Assembly (NCBI GenBank): GCA_016650185.1
Contig: JAENWE010000067.1
Span: 1 to 14,331 of the forward strand
Reading direction: 5' to 3'
DNA: 14,331 nucleotides
Source: Vicinamibacteria bacterium
GTDB lineage: Bacteria > Acidobacteriota > Vicinamibacteria > Fen-336 > JAGNNV01
The position numbers were made by a program, and so were the translations under genes. Under the pieces are notes generated by a model that was not told the DNA's origin, did not search any database, and worked only from the letters and a program-made list of their open reading frames with translations. Positions 14,201 to 14,331 of this stretch are shown here, in pieces (position 1 is the first letter of the stretch; each line of letters begins with the position of its first letter).

Positions 14201-14331
14201 GTGGCCGGCATGATGCCGCTCGCCATTTCCAGCGGCGCCGGCTCGGCCACCAACCGCTCGATTGCGGTGGTCATCATCGGGGGCCAGACCTTCGCGTTGC
14301 TCCTGACCCTGCTTGCGATCCCCGTCCTCTA
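11297..14331 (+). CDS. AcrB/MexB-type RND efflux pump, partial (3' end outside window)
   Basis: The frame is open from ATG 11297 to the right edge, giving about 1011 residues of an expected 1030-1060, so only the last membrane segment and tail are missing. It is the proton-driven inner-membrane pump of the tripartite system. TM1 is at 12-32. The porter stretch FPNVDFPFVTVTTRLPGA follows, then TM2-TM6. TM4 holds the paired aspartates D400 and D401 (VVGIVIDDAVIVIENIF) of the proton relay. The second periplasmic half begins with NKNFLPTDDEGQFEV. TM10 carries K927 in VVKKNGILQIDH, matching the relay lysine of AcrB. FESWLHP and RLRPILMTTLAFVAGMMPLA are typical of the family. All relay residues are present, so it should be functional. 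Drug-export (HAE-1) type is more likely than heavy-metal type, but substrates are unknown. Confidence 0.96.
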   Translation, partial: MQKLAEICIDRPVFATVLILTLVVVGAFGYSTLGLDRFPNVDFPFVTVTTRLPGAAPQEMETDVSEKIEDAVSSISGIDELRSFSSDGFSVVTVGFNLEKDGNVGGQEVRERVDGATFLLPRGIEPPVVEKIVADATPVIAVILSGDATLRELTEFGDKVLKRNLGTVSGVGQARIIGGRARQVRVVANAGAIASLGIPAAQVVQAIQAQNLQLPGGKVEQGARDLSLRTFGRVPTVDDFGEIVVASKNGVPVRLKDVARIEDGQEDPESTAVWNGQPAVSILVRKQSGANTVATVAAVRRKVESLRPRLPKGWRIDYARDQSEFVKTAIAAVQEHLILGSILAAGVVWMFLRRSRPTLIAALSIPASIISAFAAIKYMGYTLNTITLLALTLVVGIVIDDAVIVIENIFRLLEDRRLPPRQAAIEGTREIGLAVLATTLSLIAVFLPIGFMGGIVGRFMGSFGITMSFAIFISLIVAFTITPMLCARWLRVPKEGDVVVPVHGLNERAPGIYGAIEWGYMTMLRWAMGHRFAMLTVIALTVASAVPLGRAANKNFLPTDDEGQFEVLVRAPEGWSLDSSKALMESIAKQVRALEGVEATLTTIGADPLRTQNFGSIYVKMKDLEHRTTSVFAVQAQVRDEVLSRYESLKIRASVSQVNVIGSGNNATIQFWVGGPDLKKLEEYSTVLLAEMKKVPGVVDADTDLVTGKPELGVVIDREKAADLGVRVVDIASTLNAMVGGVKVTDYYEGGERYDVWLRAEGADRSASGPIAETRVPSSQLGSVRLGDVVRFEESSGPAVVNRIGRTRQVLITCNLKLGFSEQAVIQALNAKAASLNMETEYAYGLTGRSKEQGRAAGAFLLAFLSSGIFMYLVLAAQFESWLHPITILMALPITVPFALFAIVIFNQSINIYSALGIMVLFGVVKKNGILQIDHTNNLRARGMDRATAILQANRDRLRPILMTTLAFVAGMMPLAISSGAGSATNRSIAVVIIGGQTFALLLTLLAIPVL

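Noticed and set aside
1..14331. CRISPR arrays, insertion sequences, tRNA or rRNA genes, prophage or integrase signs
   Set aside because: No regularly spaced repeats, transposase-like frames, terminal inverted repeats or structural RNA sequence were seen; nearly all the window is filled by ordinary genes.

Overview
The window reads as chromosomal DNA of a GC-rich diderm (Gram-negative-type) bacterium: TolC, adaptor and RND-pump genes imply an outer membrane. Menaquinone genes of the futalosine type (an aminofutalosine-deaminase-like amidohydrolase, an MqnP-like prenyltransferase and a UbiE/MenG methyltransferase) point away from the classical Men or ubiquinone pathways. Phyla such as Acidobacteriota, Armatimonadota or Planctomycetota would fit, but the sequence alone does not decide between them. 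I see no mobile element, tRNA, rRNA, CRISPR array or sign of recent transfer.

Layout. 1-471 is the C-terminal half of an EAL cyclic-di-GMP phosphodiesterase. 666-3525 holds two tandem, exported DUF4139 proteins about 84% identical by hand alignment, differing mainly in one linker. Converging on them is an ECF sigma factor on the minus strand (3548-4072). It is divergent, across a 135-bp spacer, from a ChrR-like cupin gene (4208-4669) that lacks the zinc anti-sigma domain such proteins usually carry. Then come ridA (4701-5102, TTG start), the amidohydrolase (5137-6375), the UbiA-family prenyltransferase (6372-7316) and ubiE (7313-8023), the last three joined by ATGA stop/start overlaps. A 134-bp gap with a strong 12-bp dyad leads to a 228-residue polytopic membrane protein of unknown function (8158-8844). 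A 67-residue unknown protein (8872-9075) follows. It is ATGA-coupled to a TolC-type channel (9072-10376), which is ATGA-coupled to an HlyD/AcrA-type adaptor (10373-11290). Six bases later an AcrB-type RND pump begins (11297) and runs off the right edge.

How the genes work together. The amidohydrolase, prenyltransferase and methyltransferase form a compact menaquinone module, with RidA immediately upstream. The last three genes encode a complete tripartite efflux system whose unknown 67-residue partner is translationally coupled to its first gene. All genes from ridA to the pump lie on one strand with small gaps, so long co-transcription is possible but not shown. The most unusual elements are the sigma/cupin pair without a recognisable anti-sigma domain, the tandem DUF4139 pair, the small protein at the head of the efflux operon, and a REP-like palindrome inside the 5' end of the prenyltransferase gene.
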